DNA from: Pleurostoma richardsiae
Lineage: Eukaryota > Ascomycota > Sordariomycetes > Calosphaeriales > Pleurostomataceae
Length of the DNA: 64,000 bases
Assembly (NCBI GenBank): GCA_030052745.1
Contig: JANBVO010000031.1
Coordinates: 248,001-312,000 of the forward strand
Direction of reading: 5' to 3'
Shown: one piece after another, positions 45,072-57,636 of the stretch
Numbering within the stretch: the stretch's first letter is position 1
Layout: each line of letters opens with the position of its first letter
Made by a program: the position numbers and the translations under genes
Notes under the pieces: generated by a model
The model's database searches: none
What the model saw: the letters and a program-made list of their open reading frames with translations, nothing else
What the model was told of the DNA's origin: nothing

Positions 45072-45473
45072 GTCAACCCGCAACGGGAATGAGCATACCG
45101 ATTGATGAGTTGCAACTGTCTAATTCTTGATTTCTCGGGTTACTCTTGATTGAAGAAAAGTAAGGAGGACCTCGTTTGCTCCGTTGACCGTCTTCCGGGC
45201 GTGCGGAATCAATTTAGGCGGGATTTCCGATGCTATTCCGCTTTGACCTGTCTTCGCGGAAAGACGCCCCGATCTAAACCCACTGATCCGAGCAGAGACC
45301 AACAACCATCGAGAGAACCCGCAAGTAGCACAGAAGGAAGTAAATTCAATTCATATTGTGCCAAAGGCAAAGCCGAGCGTCAAATAAGCCTTGGGCCTTA
45401 TGACATGACACAGAGCTCTCTGCCTCGTTACGCATCAGCTAAGTAATTCGAGCATTAGCATTCCCATTCAATC
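45072..45473. promoter_or_regulatory. Divergent promoter with TTCCG/CGGAA elements
   Basis: This drives the acyl-CoA dehydrogenase and P450 genes in opposite directions. Within 70 nt it holds an inverted pair TTCCG-N6-CGGAA (45193-45208), TTCCG at 45225-45229, TTCCGC at 45236-45241 and GCGGAA at 45256-45261. The same pentamer recurs in the other promoters of this block, so it is a candidate site for the cluster's Zn2Cys6 protein. Confidence 0.6.
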
Positions 45474-47262
45474 ATGATCGTCGATCAACTGACCCCTCAT
45501 TCTTTGCCGTCCGTTCTACTTCTGTTACTTGGATGCGTCCTAGTCAAGCTCATTAACAACAAGTTTGGCCAAAGACTGAACGGAATCCCAGGCCCTCGGC
45601 TTGCAGGTTGGACAGACCTATGGAGGGTCTTTGTTGTTTGGGGACGCCGACCTGAATTGGTGCACATCAAGCTTCATGAGAAATATGGAAACGTCGTGAG
45701 ACTGGGCCCGCGGACGGTCTCTCTGGGTGACCCCGACGCTGTAAGGATCATTTATGGTCTCAACTCGGGTTTTGTCAAGGTGAGTTCAGAAAAACATCAA
45801 AGCCCTATTCCAAAATCTTGCGGCGATGACCTTACTAAAGACTTATTCGAAGTCGGATTTCTACCCTGTGCAACAGACAATTGCCAGAGGATCCTCTCTT
45901 CAAAGCCTGTTCAACACGACCGATGAACAATTCCACGCTAGGCTTCGGAGAGCGGTATCGAATGCGTATGCCATGAGTACACTGGTCAACTTTGAACCTT
46001 TCGTAGACTCAACTTCGACCGAATTCCTCAAACAGCTCAAGCACCGTTATGCTGATCGTCCGGGCGCTTCCGGCATCTGCGACTTGGGTTCATGGCTGCA
46101 ATACTATGCATTCGACGTGATTGGAGAATTGACGTACTCCAAGCGAATCGGCTTCGTGGACCGCGGTGTTGATGTCGACCACATTATAGGCGACCTAGAG
46201 CGGGTTCTAAACTACGTGGCAGTGGTAAGTGAGGTAGTCCCCGACTCCACCATGCGGTTACCTGACAGAGTTTCAAGGTGGGACAAATGCCCTTTCTGGA
46301 TCGGCTCCTCATCAAGAATCCAATAAGGATGTGGATGAGCAAGCTTGACCTTCTGAACTTGAACTCTCCTGTGGTGGAATTTGCGAAGAAGAGGATGGCC
46401 GAGACTTCTCACTTCAATGAGATGAAGTCCGGTGACCAGGAACCACCTGAAGACGGTCCAAAGAGGAAAGACTTCTTGACACGCTTCAAAGAAGCTGGGG
46501 TTAAGGATCCTGCTTTCATAGGCAAGGAGCGCGTCCTTGCCCTTACTGTCGCGAACATGTTTGCGGGGTCTGACACAACAGCCATATCGCTGCGCGCGAT
46601 TTTTTACTACCTGCTCAAGGATCCGTCGAAGATGCAGAAGCTGACCGAAGAACTCTCTTACCAAAGCACGTCCGGGAAGTTTACCAGAGACGATGGCCTT
46701 GTCAGGTGGGAGGAGGCTAGAGAACTGCCCTACCTCGGTGCAGTGATTAACGAAGCTCTTCGCTGTCATCCGGCCGTGGGCCTTACGCTCGAGAGAGTCG
46801 TTCCAAGCCAAGGCGTTACCATTGCAGGACACTTCCTCCCTGGCGGAATTATTGCCGGCTGCTCAGCATGGGTTCTGCACCGCGACGAGACCATTTTCGG
46901 GTCCCACCCAGAAGAGTTTCGTCCGGAGCGATGGATCGATGCATCCCCGGAACAGCGAAGAGGCATGAGCAATGCCTTGTTTTCTTTTGGGGCTGGGGCT
47001 AGGACATGCATTGGGAAGAACATTTCTCTGCTAGAAATGTACAAGCTCGTCCCAGCAGTAATTAGAACATTTGAGGTAAGTGTTTCCTTGGTGAAAAAGA
47101 ATGTGAGGAGCTCTCTGGCCGACGTGAGAACAGGACTGACTGGGAACGGTGCTCTAGATTGAGTTAGCTGATCCCGAAGATTCTTGGGACCTACATAACG
47201 CTTGGTTCGTCAAGCAGAACAATTTTCGAGTCCGTCTTAAGCCAAGGGAGAAGGTCCTCTGA
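45474..47262 (+). CDS. Cytochrome P450 monooxygenase
   Basis: Four exons (45474-45779, 45853-46224, 46278-47075, 47158-47262) give 526 aa. An N-terminal hydrophobic anchor (SVLLLLLGCVLVKLI) is followed by the Pro-rich hinge GIPGPRLAGW. The I-helix oxygen-activating motif is AGSDTT, the K-helix ExxR is EALR and the heme loop FSFGAGARTCIGK carries the thiolate Cys. Family resemblance is to the pisatin demethylase-type P450s common in fungal catabolic and secondary clusters. In context it may hydroxylate the aromatic ring, as the phenylacetate hydroxylases do in Aspergillus, but this is inference. The acceptor of intron 1 is taken at 45852 rather than 45840; both keep the frame. Confidence 0.93.
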
Positions 47263-47719
47263 GAATCCAAGATGCGTCAGTAGCAGCCATGCAACCTGCA
47301 TAATGACACGGTATTGGTCGTTGGACTAGCAAGGATGACACTCAGCTGTGCCGTGAAGCCGTGCATGGACTTTGCCGAACACTTTTACCTTACATTGGCA
47401 ATACAATAGCGAAATATTGGATCATAACCCCCTCCCCAACCCTTTGCAGACTCTCAGAAAACGCCTGACAGCCCGGTCTTTGTAACCTGACTGGTAAACT
47501 GGTGATCATAGTTAACCCTGCTAATGGGATCGCAGGATACGGTGCCGCCGAGAAGGAGGAGTGAGGGGCAAGAATTGAGTACATCATCTAAAGAGGCCAC
47601 GTTCGTTGAAGACTACGTAAACTATGGGAGTCCTTTTTGAATGTTTCATTTCCATTGACTCTCAATTGAGAAAAGGGTTCTAGGAGTACATTGGATCCAC
47701 AACGTTGCCTCAATATTCT
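47263..47719. other. Convergent intergenic region
   Basis: This lies between the 3' ends of the P450 and MFS genes, with no coding signal and no copy of the TTCCG element that I could find. Confidence 0.5.
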
Positions 47720-49480
47720 TTAGACAGGTCCTGCCTTGACTCGGAGCAAATGGCCATATCGATGGGTAATGGCAACCAAAATGACACCAAACCCCACGAT
47801 CCCAGCTTGAGATCCAAAACTTGCATCATAGCCCACCTTTTCCCCCCACGGCTGCTGATAGTATCCAACAGCGAACCCGCCGGTAGCACGGGCAAAGTTG
47901 GTCCAGCCAGACACCTCGGCAGCAGCAGTGGGGTACGAGTCTAGAACATAGGCCGACACAGCCACGGAAGCTGTCATGACGCCAAAAGACTGCATGCCCC
48001 AGCCCATAACGACCGCTGCGATAGAGAGATGATGATACAGCGCCTGACCGAGGAGAATGAGACCGGATATCATGAAGATAGAGGAGATGTATATGGTGAC
48101 CAGTCGAGCTTCGGGCTCGAAGACGCCATGATGTTTGCGTGTGTAGCGACGGGCCACCCAATCGTTGAAAAAATGCCCGAAAATCTCGCCGAGTAGGATA
48201 CCCACGATTGGCGAGAAGTACAAAAAGCCAAGGCCATTATAGGAGTATCCGTAACCACCAGATTCTCTCGGAGTAGCGAAGAGAATGGCTGTTGTAATGT
48301 TGATGCCGATAGCCCAGCCAAAGAAGATCATGCTAGCCAGAAGTCAGTATAAAACCAAAGAATAAAAGATGAGCGTTACCGACTAGGCAAGCAATACAAG
48401 GAAGACTGTAGGTTTGGTCAAGGTTAGAAAGAACCTCTTGAACGACGCATAAACTGGCGAGTAATACAGGCGATGATGCCTAAATTCCCAGACGCCAACC
48501 AGCCGAGACATTCTTGCCATGAACCCACGATTACGAGGGGGCTGTTCCGGGCTAGAAATGTTACGGTTGTACCAGGTCTCGTCCAAGAAAGCAATAATCA
48601 GAGCCATGTCGATTCCGCAAACTCCAACAGAGACCCAAAACACGTCCCGCCAATTGCCGGTGCCGCTGAGGATGAAGTTTCCAATCAAAGGTCCCCAGTA
48701 GGGAGAAGCAATATACAGCAGAGCCCAGAAACCAATCTTCCGGGCTCGTTGGTGTAGGAAGAACATATCTCTAATGAAAGCGATGGAGATGGTCTGAGCA
48801 GACGTGATGCAGAATCCCGTCAAAGCTCGCATGGCGTAGAAGCAGGAAAAATTGGGTGAGACCGCTGTGACAATAGAAAGGACGAGCCCGAACAGCGAAG
48901 ACCAAAAGAGTGTCGGTGCGCGCCCGATGATGGAGGTCATGGGAACCCAGAGTAAGCCACCTAAGGACCTTAATGGCAGCGACGAGATTAGTTTTTGTAG
49001 GGTGGAGATACTAAGCAGAAACTCGTGCTTGTCAAGCTCACATCATCAATACATTGATACTGTTAGTCTGATTAATAGTTCCAACGCTTTTCTGCCAGTG
49101 CTGTGCCTGGAGCAAGATTGGAGCACTTCCACTGGCAGACGTAAAGTCGGCGGAGAAGGCACCCCATGCCACCGTGAGAAGAACAGTGTGTTTTTTCAAC
49201 GATGACCAGTTGAGCGGGTCATTGGGATCATCCGTTGGCTGGGGGAGAAGAACAGTCTATATGATAAGAGGTTTCAGTAGAAATACTGGGCATCCAGATG
49301 AACAGAGGCAAAAGGCGAGAAGAATCTCACATGTCCGTCTTTGGCAAGGCGGAGAGCCGAGTCTCCCGGCTGTTCAACGCTTAGAAGCACTCCAGCTTCG
49401 GCTTTTGCGGCTTGGGGGAGCGCCTCGACTGTTGGATACTTCTCCAGCCTTTCATCATGCTCGACCTGGGCCTTTTCCAT
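47720..49480 (-). CDS. MFS transporter, DHA1 type
   Basis: Four exons (49331-49480, 49042-49256, 48384-48968, 47720-48332) give 520 aa. The N-terminal cytoplasmic tail ends in DDPNDPLNWSSLKK, the NPxNW motif of fungal drug:H+ antiporters of the 12-segment DHA1 group. The central loop contains the FRHHRLYYSPVYASFKRFF segment before the seventh helix. The third intron has an uncommon GTCGGT donor, but joining there restores LLAYMIFFGWA. In the cluster it probably exports a toxic intermediate or imports the substrate; sequence cannot tell which. Confidence 0.9.
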
Positions 49481-50153
49481 GTTGTACGATGTTGATTCAA
49501 TGGCCTGATGACGGCAAAGCAAAACAAAGCTATCACTCGAGGCAGCGTGTGAGACAGATACGACTCTATCTCATGACTCGATAAAATAGATGGTTCTGTC
49601 TTTTCAATAGATAAGTTTGACAATGGCAGTCAGCGGACCAAATTCCGCCAAATACTAGAGGCTGAAAACGTGCGGAACCGAGGTCATGGGAGATAGGCCT
49701 TTTTCCGTGTAGTTCCGCTATCAGGATGGCAGTTCCTAACCTGTACAGATCAAGCTAGGAATATGATTTCCGAATCTGCCATTAGGACGGCATTCCATGA
49801 TGGAATTTCCACTGAGAAATACGGTTCCGTGCCTGTAACTGACTTCCGCACTCTCCTCACGAGTTCAGAGGTGAGGTGGAGGCCAGACAGTACAGAAAAG
49901 AATAGGCTCCCAGTGGGATCATCCTAGGATCTTCACATTTGTCTCATGTCAGCTAATCCGCCATATGCCTATTGCTTCATTCCGTTACGGCTAACAATTA
50001 TCCAATATTGAGTAAGACGCGCAGAAGAAAGGAACGTTGACCAGAGTTTGATCCCCAAGTGCTGAAATATCAGTACAACGTGTGAAGAATGTCATTGACC
50101 AAAGAAGTATCGTAACGTTGGTACGCAAAAGCTCCGTGATGTGCAAAATCCCA
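49481..50153. promoter_or_regulatory. Promoter of MFS gene with many TTCCG elements
   Basis: This lies upstream of the MFS gene (minus) and past the 3' end of the reductase gene (minus). TTCCG or its complement occurs at 49643-49648 (TTCCGC), 49672-49677 (GCGGAA), 49703-49707, 49713-49718 (TTCCGC), 49768-49772, 49825-49829 and 49844-49849 (TTCCGC), i.e. seven copies in about 210 nt. No gene is visible. Confidence 0.6.
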
Positions 50154-51794
50154 TCATGCCGAGACACTGGCAACCTGAGCCTCTGGCTCAATGTTCAGCT
50201 CCACAACGGCCCCCTGAATGCCATTAGACTTGAAATTATGCTCGGCGCCATCCTTCCTGGCCCGCTCGATTGTATCGCCATGTTTGCTCGCTCGCAAAGC
50301 CACCACATCTGTAGCTTCATGGAGGAGTTCAGCTGGCTTCTGGTGAACGTTGATCTTTGGCGCTCTGTGAGATTCCGGAAGCGGCAGAACGCCTGCATTC
50401 TCAAAGGCGCGGAAGGTCTGGATCCAGGAATCGTAGCTGTCATCATATCGCGTCCAGCCAAACTTGCGCGCCTTGGACACTGAGCCTATAGTGAACCAAG
50501 CCTTCCCAATTGCCCAATCAAAGAAGTCCCAGGTGCCCCAGTCGAAGGCCTTGGGGTTTCCTCCATACTTGGTCACCACTCTCTCCCAGACTTCTTTTTT
50601 ATCCTTAGCCCAGTCCGTCATAAGGAAGTTGTTGGACATGTGGTGGTGGTCTTCTCCCTTAGCTTTCCAGTCATGGGTTTCCGGGATCTTAACCATGCCT
50701 TATCAGCAAAGCCATACTCTAGATCGATCACCTCCATATACGTACCTCGACGCCAAAGTACCTCCCAAGCTTAGGCCAGAAGTATCTCCACACGAAGACA
50801 TCGCCATTGGCGTGGTTGAATACCTCATTCTTTGTGTGCTCGTTTGTCGCCGCCCATATGCTCATGTCCGCTAGGCTTGGAGCATAAGAGCAGTCGTCGA
50901 CTGCATGGAAAAAGAATCTGTTCCCAGGGAACACTGGGACTCGACCTTGTTCTCGGCAGCAGAGGATATAGACGGCCAGCGTAAGTGCTTCAGACATGCC
51001 GTTTCCTGCTTGGAGGGTAAGTTGATGCATTTCTTCTCTGGCTATATCGGCCAAATTTCATCTTTTCGAAGGGAAACAACTGGAGTGATAGAGAAGGACG
51101 GACCAGCTGGGGTAAATCCGACAATGGCGTTGGGTCGGATGACATTCCAATCCCATTTGCGTTTGGCCGCCAAGTCAAATAAAGCATCCTCTTGTGGGTA
51201 ATAGAAGTTTTCACCATGGTCGTTGTAACGTTGAATGCCTTCGTGAGTTGGCACCTCGACGGGCCCAAGATGTACACCATAGTGCTTATCAACGGTCAGT
51301 ATCCTGCATTGCTTTTCGGGTGAGAAATGGCTGCACTTTTGTTCCAGTGTGGAGAGAGACGCGCTGAAGCGTCTTTGCAGCAACGATGTCGATTGCTAGG
51401 AGGAAGTTGTTGAAGAGTGGGACATTGTGCTCCTTGAGTTTCTTGAAGTCTGCAACGTGGACATAAGAAGCAAAGAACGCGTGGGTCACGTCGTGGCAGA
51501 AGGGTGTCATCTTCTGGACCAGCTCCTCGATAGGCGCCAAGAAGTCAAGCGCAATGAATCTCACCCGGTGATCTTGCCAGAAAACCTGAGTTTGACGTCT
51601 CGATGTGATCACGATCTTGGACCTGTATCCGTCGAGTTGCATTCTCTGGTCAGCATTTGCATCCTGTTATCTATCACGAAGGTGCGGTCCAACCATTCAG
51701 ACTCCGGCTGTCGGATCAAATGTTCGATGAGAGCATTGCCGGTGACGCCATTTGCTCCTGTGACAAAGGCTACTTTCCCGTCCGAAGAAGGCAT
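50154..51794 (-). CDS. PRISE-family NAD(P)-dependent reductase
   Basis: Five exons (51694-51794, 51337-51622, 51104-51284, 50746-51005, 50154-50687) give 453 aa. TGANGVTGNAL near residue 12 is the Rossmann dinucleotide motif. VITSRR follows in the second strand. TKHYGVHLGP, rebuilt at the exon 2/3 junction, holds the Lys-x-Tyr-like catalytic pair of the progesterone 5beta-reductase/iridoid synthase-like (PRISE) family. FPGNRFFFHAVDDCS and WDFFDWAIGKAWFT are later landmarks. Members reduce enone double bonds 1,4 with NADPH. The enzyme could saturate a cinnamoyl- or enone-type side chain. It is divergent from the CoA ligase, across a promoter bearing the shared element. Confidence 0.87.
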
Positions 51795-52277
51795 GGTATT
51801 GCGGAAAGGATGTACGGTGTCTTGGATTAGGTTCGTGGCTAGAGCAGCGAGATAAATCGAACCTGCAGTTGACGGCACTTCGCTGATAGGACGTCGCAAG
51901 TTATCATGTTTAAATTATCATGTAAAAGGCAATTAGCCCAAGCTCAATTCATTGATCAAAGTGAATGGAAACAGTTCCGGAATTTGCGAGTGTTTTGCCG
52001 GCCGCGCGGTATCATGGATGGCATCGGGGCGGAATTCTCTCGCGGAACTTCGGGTCTCTGTGCCCCAGGGGGCGGGAGCGGGAATTAGTGAGATGGTCGG
52101 AAATCCTGAGCATCCTCGGACAACTACCAGCTGCCGGACTGGAGGAAAGACTGTGAATAATATGAGCCAAGTAAGATTTTAAGTTAGCATCGAGGTTGGA
52201 ACAAATGGTAGACATACTCGTTGTCCTTGTCGATTTAGCCCACAAGAGTGACCCGCGCGACAGCATCACCAACAAGG
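51795..52277. promoter_or_regulatory. Divergent promoter with TTCCG/CGGAA elements
   Basis: This lies between the PRISE reductase and CoA-ligase genes. It holds the palindrome TTCCGGAA (51975-51982), GCGGAA at 52029-52034 and 52042-52047, and CGGAA at 52098-52102. No coding sequence is evident. Confidence 0.55.
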
Positions 52278-54474
52278 ATGATACACAGATCTCCAGAACC
52301 CCTGGCTTATCCCGAAAATGCATCTCTCACCGACGTACTTTTACATTTTAATATAAACAACACCCCTCCCCACAAGCCAGCCATCATAGATGGGATATCA
52401 GGTGAAGTCATTTTCACGTACGCTAGCTTCAGAACAGGTGTGAGAAAAGTCGCACGACATCTTCAGCATGAGCTTGGCATTAGACCAGAAATGGTTGTTG
52501 GCATCTTGTCAAATAATAGGGTATATACATCGAGAAACTCCGTTAAATCAATTCAGATAGTCACTGACGTCAGGCAAAAATAATGCAGAACTATTATCCT
52601 GTATGTGTACACGGGATCCTTGCTACCGGAGCTGTCGTGTCTGCTTTGAATCCTGCGTACGAGCCGAACGTGAGTACTGTTTCTCCCTCGTCGACAGGTC
52701 TCCTGCAGCACATCTAACTTGAGCCTAGGAAATTGCACACGCCCTGAAACTTAGTAAACCCAGCCATATTCTCGTGGAGGCGGAATTGATCCCCAGACTT
52801 GTCATAGCGCTCCAGTTGACGCCAGAGCTGGCCGAAAAACTCACATTGCATGTGTGGGACAGCGACAAACCCGAACCAGGTGTTCACGAAGCGTTGAACA
52901 TAGAATCCATCATCCAGCATGGCTCTGCAGATTTTGAGCCAGCTAGCTTGCCCCGTGGCACCACAGGAACCCGACTGGCGTTTATATGCTTTAGGTCCGG
53001 TACCTCGGGGCTTGTCAAGGGTGTGCGACTCAGCCACCGCAATGTAGTTGCAAACATTTTCCAGCAGTCACAAGGTCTGCGAGGAATGTTCACGCCCGAG
53101 ATAGTTCTCGCCCTGATTGTGCCATTCTTCCACGTTCTGGGCCTTGTTGGGTTTTCCTGTCAATATGTATGCCAGGTAAGTACAGTACACTCTTTAGGGA
53201 TATGCAGCAGACTCGAAGGTGTCCTGCCGTCCGTCTTCTTCTCAACAAGATAAGCATGTGCGCTGTACGCTCAGGGAGATTATAATGGCCTAACGATCCC
53301 GCATAAAAGGGCGCGCCGATTGTCGCTTTCAGGAGATTTCAATTACGCCCCTTGCTAGAGGCTGTGAAGAAGCATCGGAGTAAGCAGTCACCCGCCTCCA
53401 CCCCCAACCACCGCCTTATCACGATCGTGACATGCTGATTGCCACTCTCTCCAGTAACTCACATCAACGTCGTCCCACCCATAGCCCTTGAGTTTCTACG
53501 GAACCCCATAGCATCTGAGGGCGATTATTCGTCCCTCCAGTGCTTGATCAATGCAGCTGCACCATTGAGCCAACGACAAGCTGACGAACTTTCCGGACGA
53601 CTAGGCTGCGCCGTTGTATCGTGGTATGGGATGACAGAGGCAAGTCCCAGCATAGCATCTCAGAGAGAGGACGAGGCAAGGATACCTGGAACAATTGGGA
53701 GGTTGCTTCCCGGGATCGAAATGAGGGTGCTGGATGAATATGGGGCTGGCAAGTATTCCCCGGATACCCATCTAGTTATCTGCAGTTGCTGACAGTCTTA
53801 CGAAAGACGCGCAAGTCGGGGAATTCGTAATCCGTGGACCGAATGTCATGCAAGGCTACGTCCATGATGTTGAGAAACTCGATGACCCCATGACCCAGGA
53901 TGACTTCTTGAGAACAGGAGACATTGGCTATGTTGACGAGAAGGGTTACCTCTTTCTGGTCGACCGAGCGAAGGAGATGATCAAGGTCAAAGGGTAAGCA
54001 ATGACGAGGTCCTGTTGCTCCCACCTGCAACCGCTAATTCTCGCTTCCCACTCAGACAACAGGTTGCACCTGCTGAACTGGAGTCTATCCTGATGACCCA
54101 TCCTCTCGTGAATGATGCTGCGGTGTGTGGCACGTACGACGAGCACGGGACTTCGGAAATGCCTGTTGCATACGTCACCACAGATGTGCAGGATCTTCGC
54201 GATCAACAAAGGCTTAAGTCCGATTTGTTGATGCATGTACATGCTCAAGTCGCAAGGTACAAGCAGTTGAAAGGCGGAGTGCACATCATTCCCCAAATCC
54301 CAAGGAAGTAAGCTGACACATCACCGCGTGCCACCTTCTAAGACTTGCATTCTAACAGAGTATTGTAGCCCTTCTGGGAAGATACTGCGGCGACTTCTTC
54401 CAGCAAAGCTTGGACAAGGGGTTTCCCAGCCCGCAGGCGGAATCAACAGTCCTTCTGTACCGGCAAAGCTGTAG
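52278..54474 (+). CDS. Acyl-CoA ligase, 4-coumarate:CoA ligase-like, peroxisomal signal
   Basis: Eight exons (52278-52520, 52589-52669, 52729-53175, 53310-53379, 53455-53748, 53807-53993, 54056-54307, 54369-54474) give 559 aa. Adenylation motifs are in order: RSGTSGLVKGV (A3, a variant of SSGTTGLPKGV), WYGMTE (A5), FLRTGDIGYVDEKGY (A7/A8) and PSGKILRRLL with the catalytic Lys (A10). The C-terminus ends AKL, a canonical PTS1 peroxisomal signal. The intron at 53749-53806 starts GCAAGT, a GC-AG intron. The enzyme would activate an aromatic or fatty carboxylate with ATP and CoA, the natural first step for the acyl-CoA dehydrogenase of this cluster. Confidence 0.93.
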
Positions 54475-54581
54475 ACTAGATGAGTATAGAGAATAGAGTA
54501 CATACACAGAGAAGACCACCGTACAGATCAGACCGTATACAAGGCTTCACTAGCTAGCAAGGATATATATATAACTCAACG

Positions 54582-57500
54582 TCAGAATCCCATGTTGATA
54601 GGACTGCAGAGGTTCGCCATGGCCTGGTCAATGTCAACGTCGAGATCGAAGACTCCATTGAGCCCTAGAGCATCATATATCGTATTGTGCATGCCTCTAT
54701 CCATGTCAAAAACATCGACGCGGCGGCTGGCGAGGTTCGCATCATCCGCTGTTATTGAAAGTTCAGGTGCGTTTTTGTCGAGACAGAGGCCCGCTCCTTT
54801 GTTGATGGCCGGCTGGAAGTTCAGGTCCGGCATTCTCCAGTCAGACATGTCCGCCCGTGTTTCTACGCCAGTGTCGGCGCTCCATAGAGCCATGCTAGAG
54901 CCGTCATTGTGATCGCCTTCGGAACGCATGCCAGATATCGCCGCAGACTCCTCGTCCTCAGCTGACATCCCGCTTTGACCCTTGTTAGAAGCTGTTGAGG
55001 TTTCGGTTCGCCGATGGGTCCGGGGCATATTAGAAGTGTCTGGCTGAGACGGCAGTTGCTGCGTGTCTCCTCTTGGATGCCGAGGTTCACAATTCCATCG
55101 TAGAGAGCCTACATCCTGCAAATGCTGTCCATCCGAAGGGTCGTCAAGGAGTGTTCGTTGAACAAGCAGAGTAAGTCGCGAGACCCATTGTATCATCTTG
55201 CCCGACACCCAGATCCTATGGCAATACAGATTCAAGGATCGGGTGGCCTCCAAGATTGCGTCCCTATATCGCCTTTTCAGGGTTCGCTCTCTTGAGACTA
55301 GGGCTGTCATGACCATTGTGGCGCTGAAGAGGTAATGGCTGAATGGGAAAGAGTGTTTGAGGTTATCGTCCGGTAAGTCGTCGTGAGCGGTGAGAATGCT
55401 AGCTGCCAAGGTTGCACAGACCGTGATAGACTCAAGTTCGTCATCTTCCATCCGCTCAGCCGGCTTCAGACCCGATAAAGACAAGCTCCGGATCAGAAGA
55501 CGAAGAAATGTACAACACTAGATTAAGGGTATCTTTGTTAGAAAATGAGGCGGTCTTTTGGCTCGTAGTGATCTCACCGTGAAGAGCACCATGGTTTGCT
55601 TGACTCGCCATCGCGGTCTCGCACTGAACTGTGCCCCTGGCGGGAGCCTTGGATCGTACGATAAATCGCTCGGCATTTTATCTAGCAGCTTGCAGAGCAT
55701 AGTATCTGTGTATTCGATCATAGCATCAGATGTCGTATTAGAGGGCTTGACGCCGTATAAGACCTCCCAAGCCCTTCCGACGATCCGGGAGAATCGGATC
55801 CTTACCAGGAGGTACGGTATCGATGTCATTGGACTGTTTGAGACTTCCGCGGTGATCTCGGGTTGCAAGTCTGCGATCGTCTCAGTTGTCGTCGTAAAAC
55901 GGCTCAGCCATTCATCGCTGAGATCAAGCGGTAGCGCGGTGTCGACATTGTTATCCTGTATGAGGTACGGCTGGCCGGATTCGAGCGCTATTCGACGGTC
56001 AAGCAAGTAGAGGGACCACCAGGTCCGGCAATACATCTGATTGGCGAAAGCTGGCATACTATCCAAAGTTCTCTGTCGATGTAGGCCGATGATATGGGCG
56101 TTTGAAACGGCCAAGGCTAAGAGCCGGGAGGCTCTTTGTGTTGCGTCCAGACGGAACAAGTACAGAACCTGGATAGAAGCGGCTGCCGGTCAGCGTGCCC
56201 AGTCCTTTCCACCAGGCCTTGGTCCCTTCCAAGCCTGAGATAAAAGAAGGATTAGCTTACCCTTAGCAGAAGGAGCTGCAATGTCAGCAGGGATTTAGCC
56301 GCTGTATTGCTCAACCCCATTGCATCCTGCATAAGGCTCACTCCCACACTATACAAGCTCCAACCGGCCGAGCGGACACCGCTGGCATCAGTCATTCTGG
56401 TCGGCACGCTACAGCGGCCGAGAGCAAGGCAGAAGCAGACCAGCGCGACGGAGAGGCGCTTGTGCTCTCGCTCAGCTGGGTTCGTCATATTCCATAAGAC
56501 GGAGTTTTCCCACATCCCGTCAAAGATGTCCCATAATGTTGGCGGGTGGAGAATTGGGTAGAGGATGTGGACCTCCTCCAGGAAGATATTCAAGGAACGT
56601 CTCCATTCGCTCTCATCAGCGACCACACCGTAGTTATCGAGGATGCCTTCCAGCCAGCCGCGCACTTTGCGACTCCCGTCCTCTCCTGAGAGGGACTCGG
56701 GATGCTGAAGCGAGGACCCCGCGAGAAATTCAGGAAGAGTGCTTGGCGAGAATTTAGTTGCCATGTCCACGCCTTCGTCTATGCCATTAAAGGCGAGGTT
56801 TATGGAGAGTTCGCCCGCGAATGTCTGGCCATCGGCTTCCAGAATGCTTTCGAGTTCTGTTGATGCTGGCGTATGGTACTTTTCAACAGATCTGGCTCGT
56901 GGAAGGTGACTATGGTCCCTGAATGTCATGGAGTCGTGTGCGGAAGCTTGCATCATGCTCAGCTTGCGCTCGACTTCGACGAGACGGACTACGACATCAT
57001 GATGGGCCAGACTGCGAAGTCAACGAGTCATCAGCTAAGGCAACGAAGAAAGGCTTGCTTATCCCGTACGGACGACATACATGTCTCCGGGAGCGTGAGA
57101 TGCATTTGTTCCTGCTTCACTCCGGCCTGAGATTGTTCGGTCATCCATAGAATGTTGTCGTCCTCTCGGAGCGGAGACACATGGACGGTTTCTGGCTATG
57201 CACTGCGCGCAGGGGTCTCCGCCTTCGCACTTTAGGAAGCTTAGCAATGGCGCACACGACCTCTCGCCAAAAAGTGGCCCGCCGGGTGGGAAGCCCAACC
57301 TTGATCTTGCGTCGCTTGCATGAAGTACTGTGTGATCATCACTGTCAGCAGCCATGGAGTGGCTGAGGCAAGGCGCGCACTGCATCAACCCAAGACCTAC
57401 CAAGCCCGAGAAATGTACTTCCCCCTTTTCATCTTCTTCGCTGGGCGCTCTGGAGGATCCGGAGTGCAGTCATGGAGATTCTCTGGCCCCTTAGCCTCGA

Positions 57501-57636
57501 TGGTCCGGCCCTCCCGGACGGCATGAGCGTCGACACCATTCGACGAGGCTCGCTGGCCGTTGGTGCGGCTGTTCGGCATAGGCGACGCATCAGTCCCGGC
57601 GGTATCCTCACCACGTTCTTCAAGTTCAGCCGACAT
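54582..57636 (-). CDS. Zn2Cys6 transcription factor, candidate cluster regulator
   Basis: Six exons (57401-57636, 57300-57327, 57081-57229, 56261-57011, 55578-56168, 54582-55517) give 896 aa. The zinc cluster exists only after splicing. ISRAC ends exon 1, TSCKRRKIK is the 28 nt exon 2 and CEGGDPCAQCIARNRPC opens exon 3, together fitting CxxCx6Cx5CxxCx6C. A leucine-rich dimerisation helix (VRLVEVERKLS) follows, then the fungal-specific domain (FLEEVHILYPILHPPTLWDIF, residues ~300; RTWWSLYLLDRRIALESGQP). Such proteins bind CGG half-sites as dimers. Its central position and the CGG-bearing elements in surrounding promoters, its own included, make it the likely pathway activator. The 5' acceptor of exon 6 is the least certain point. 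Confidence 0.9.
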
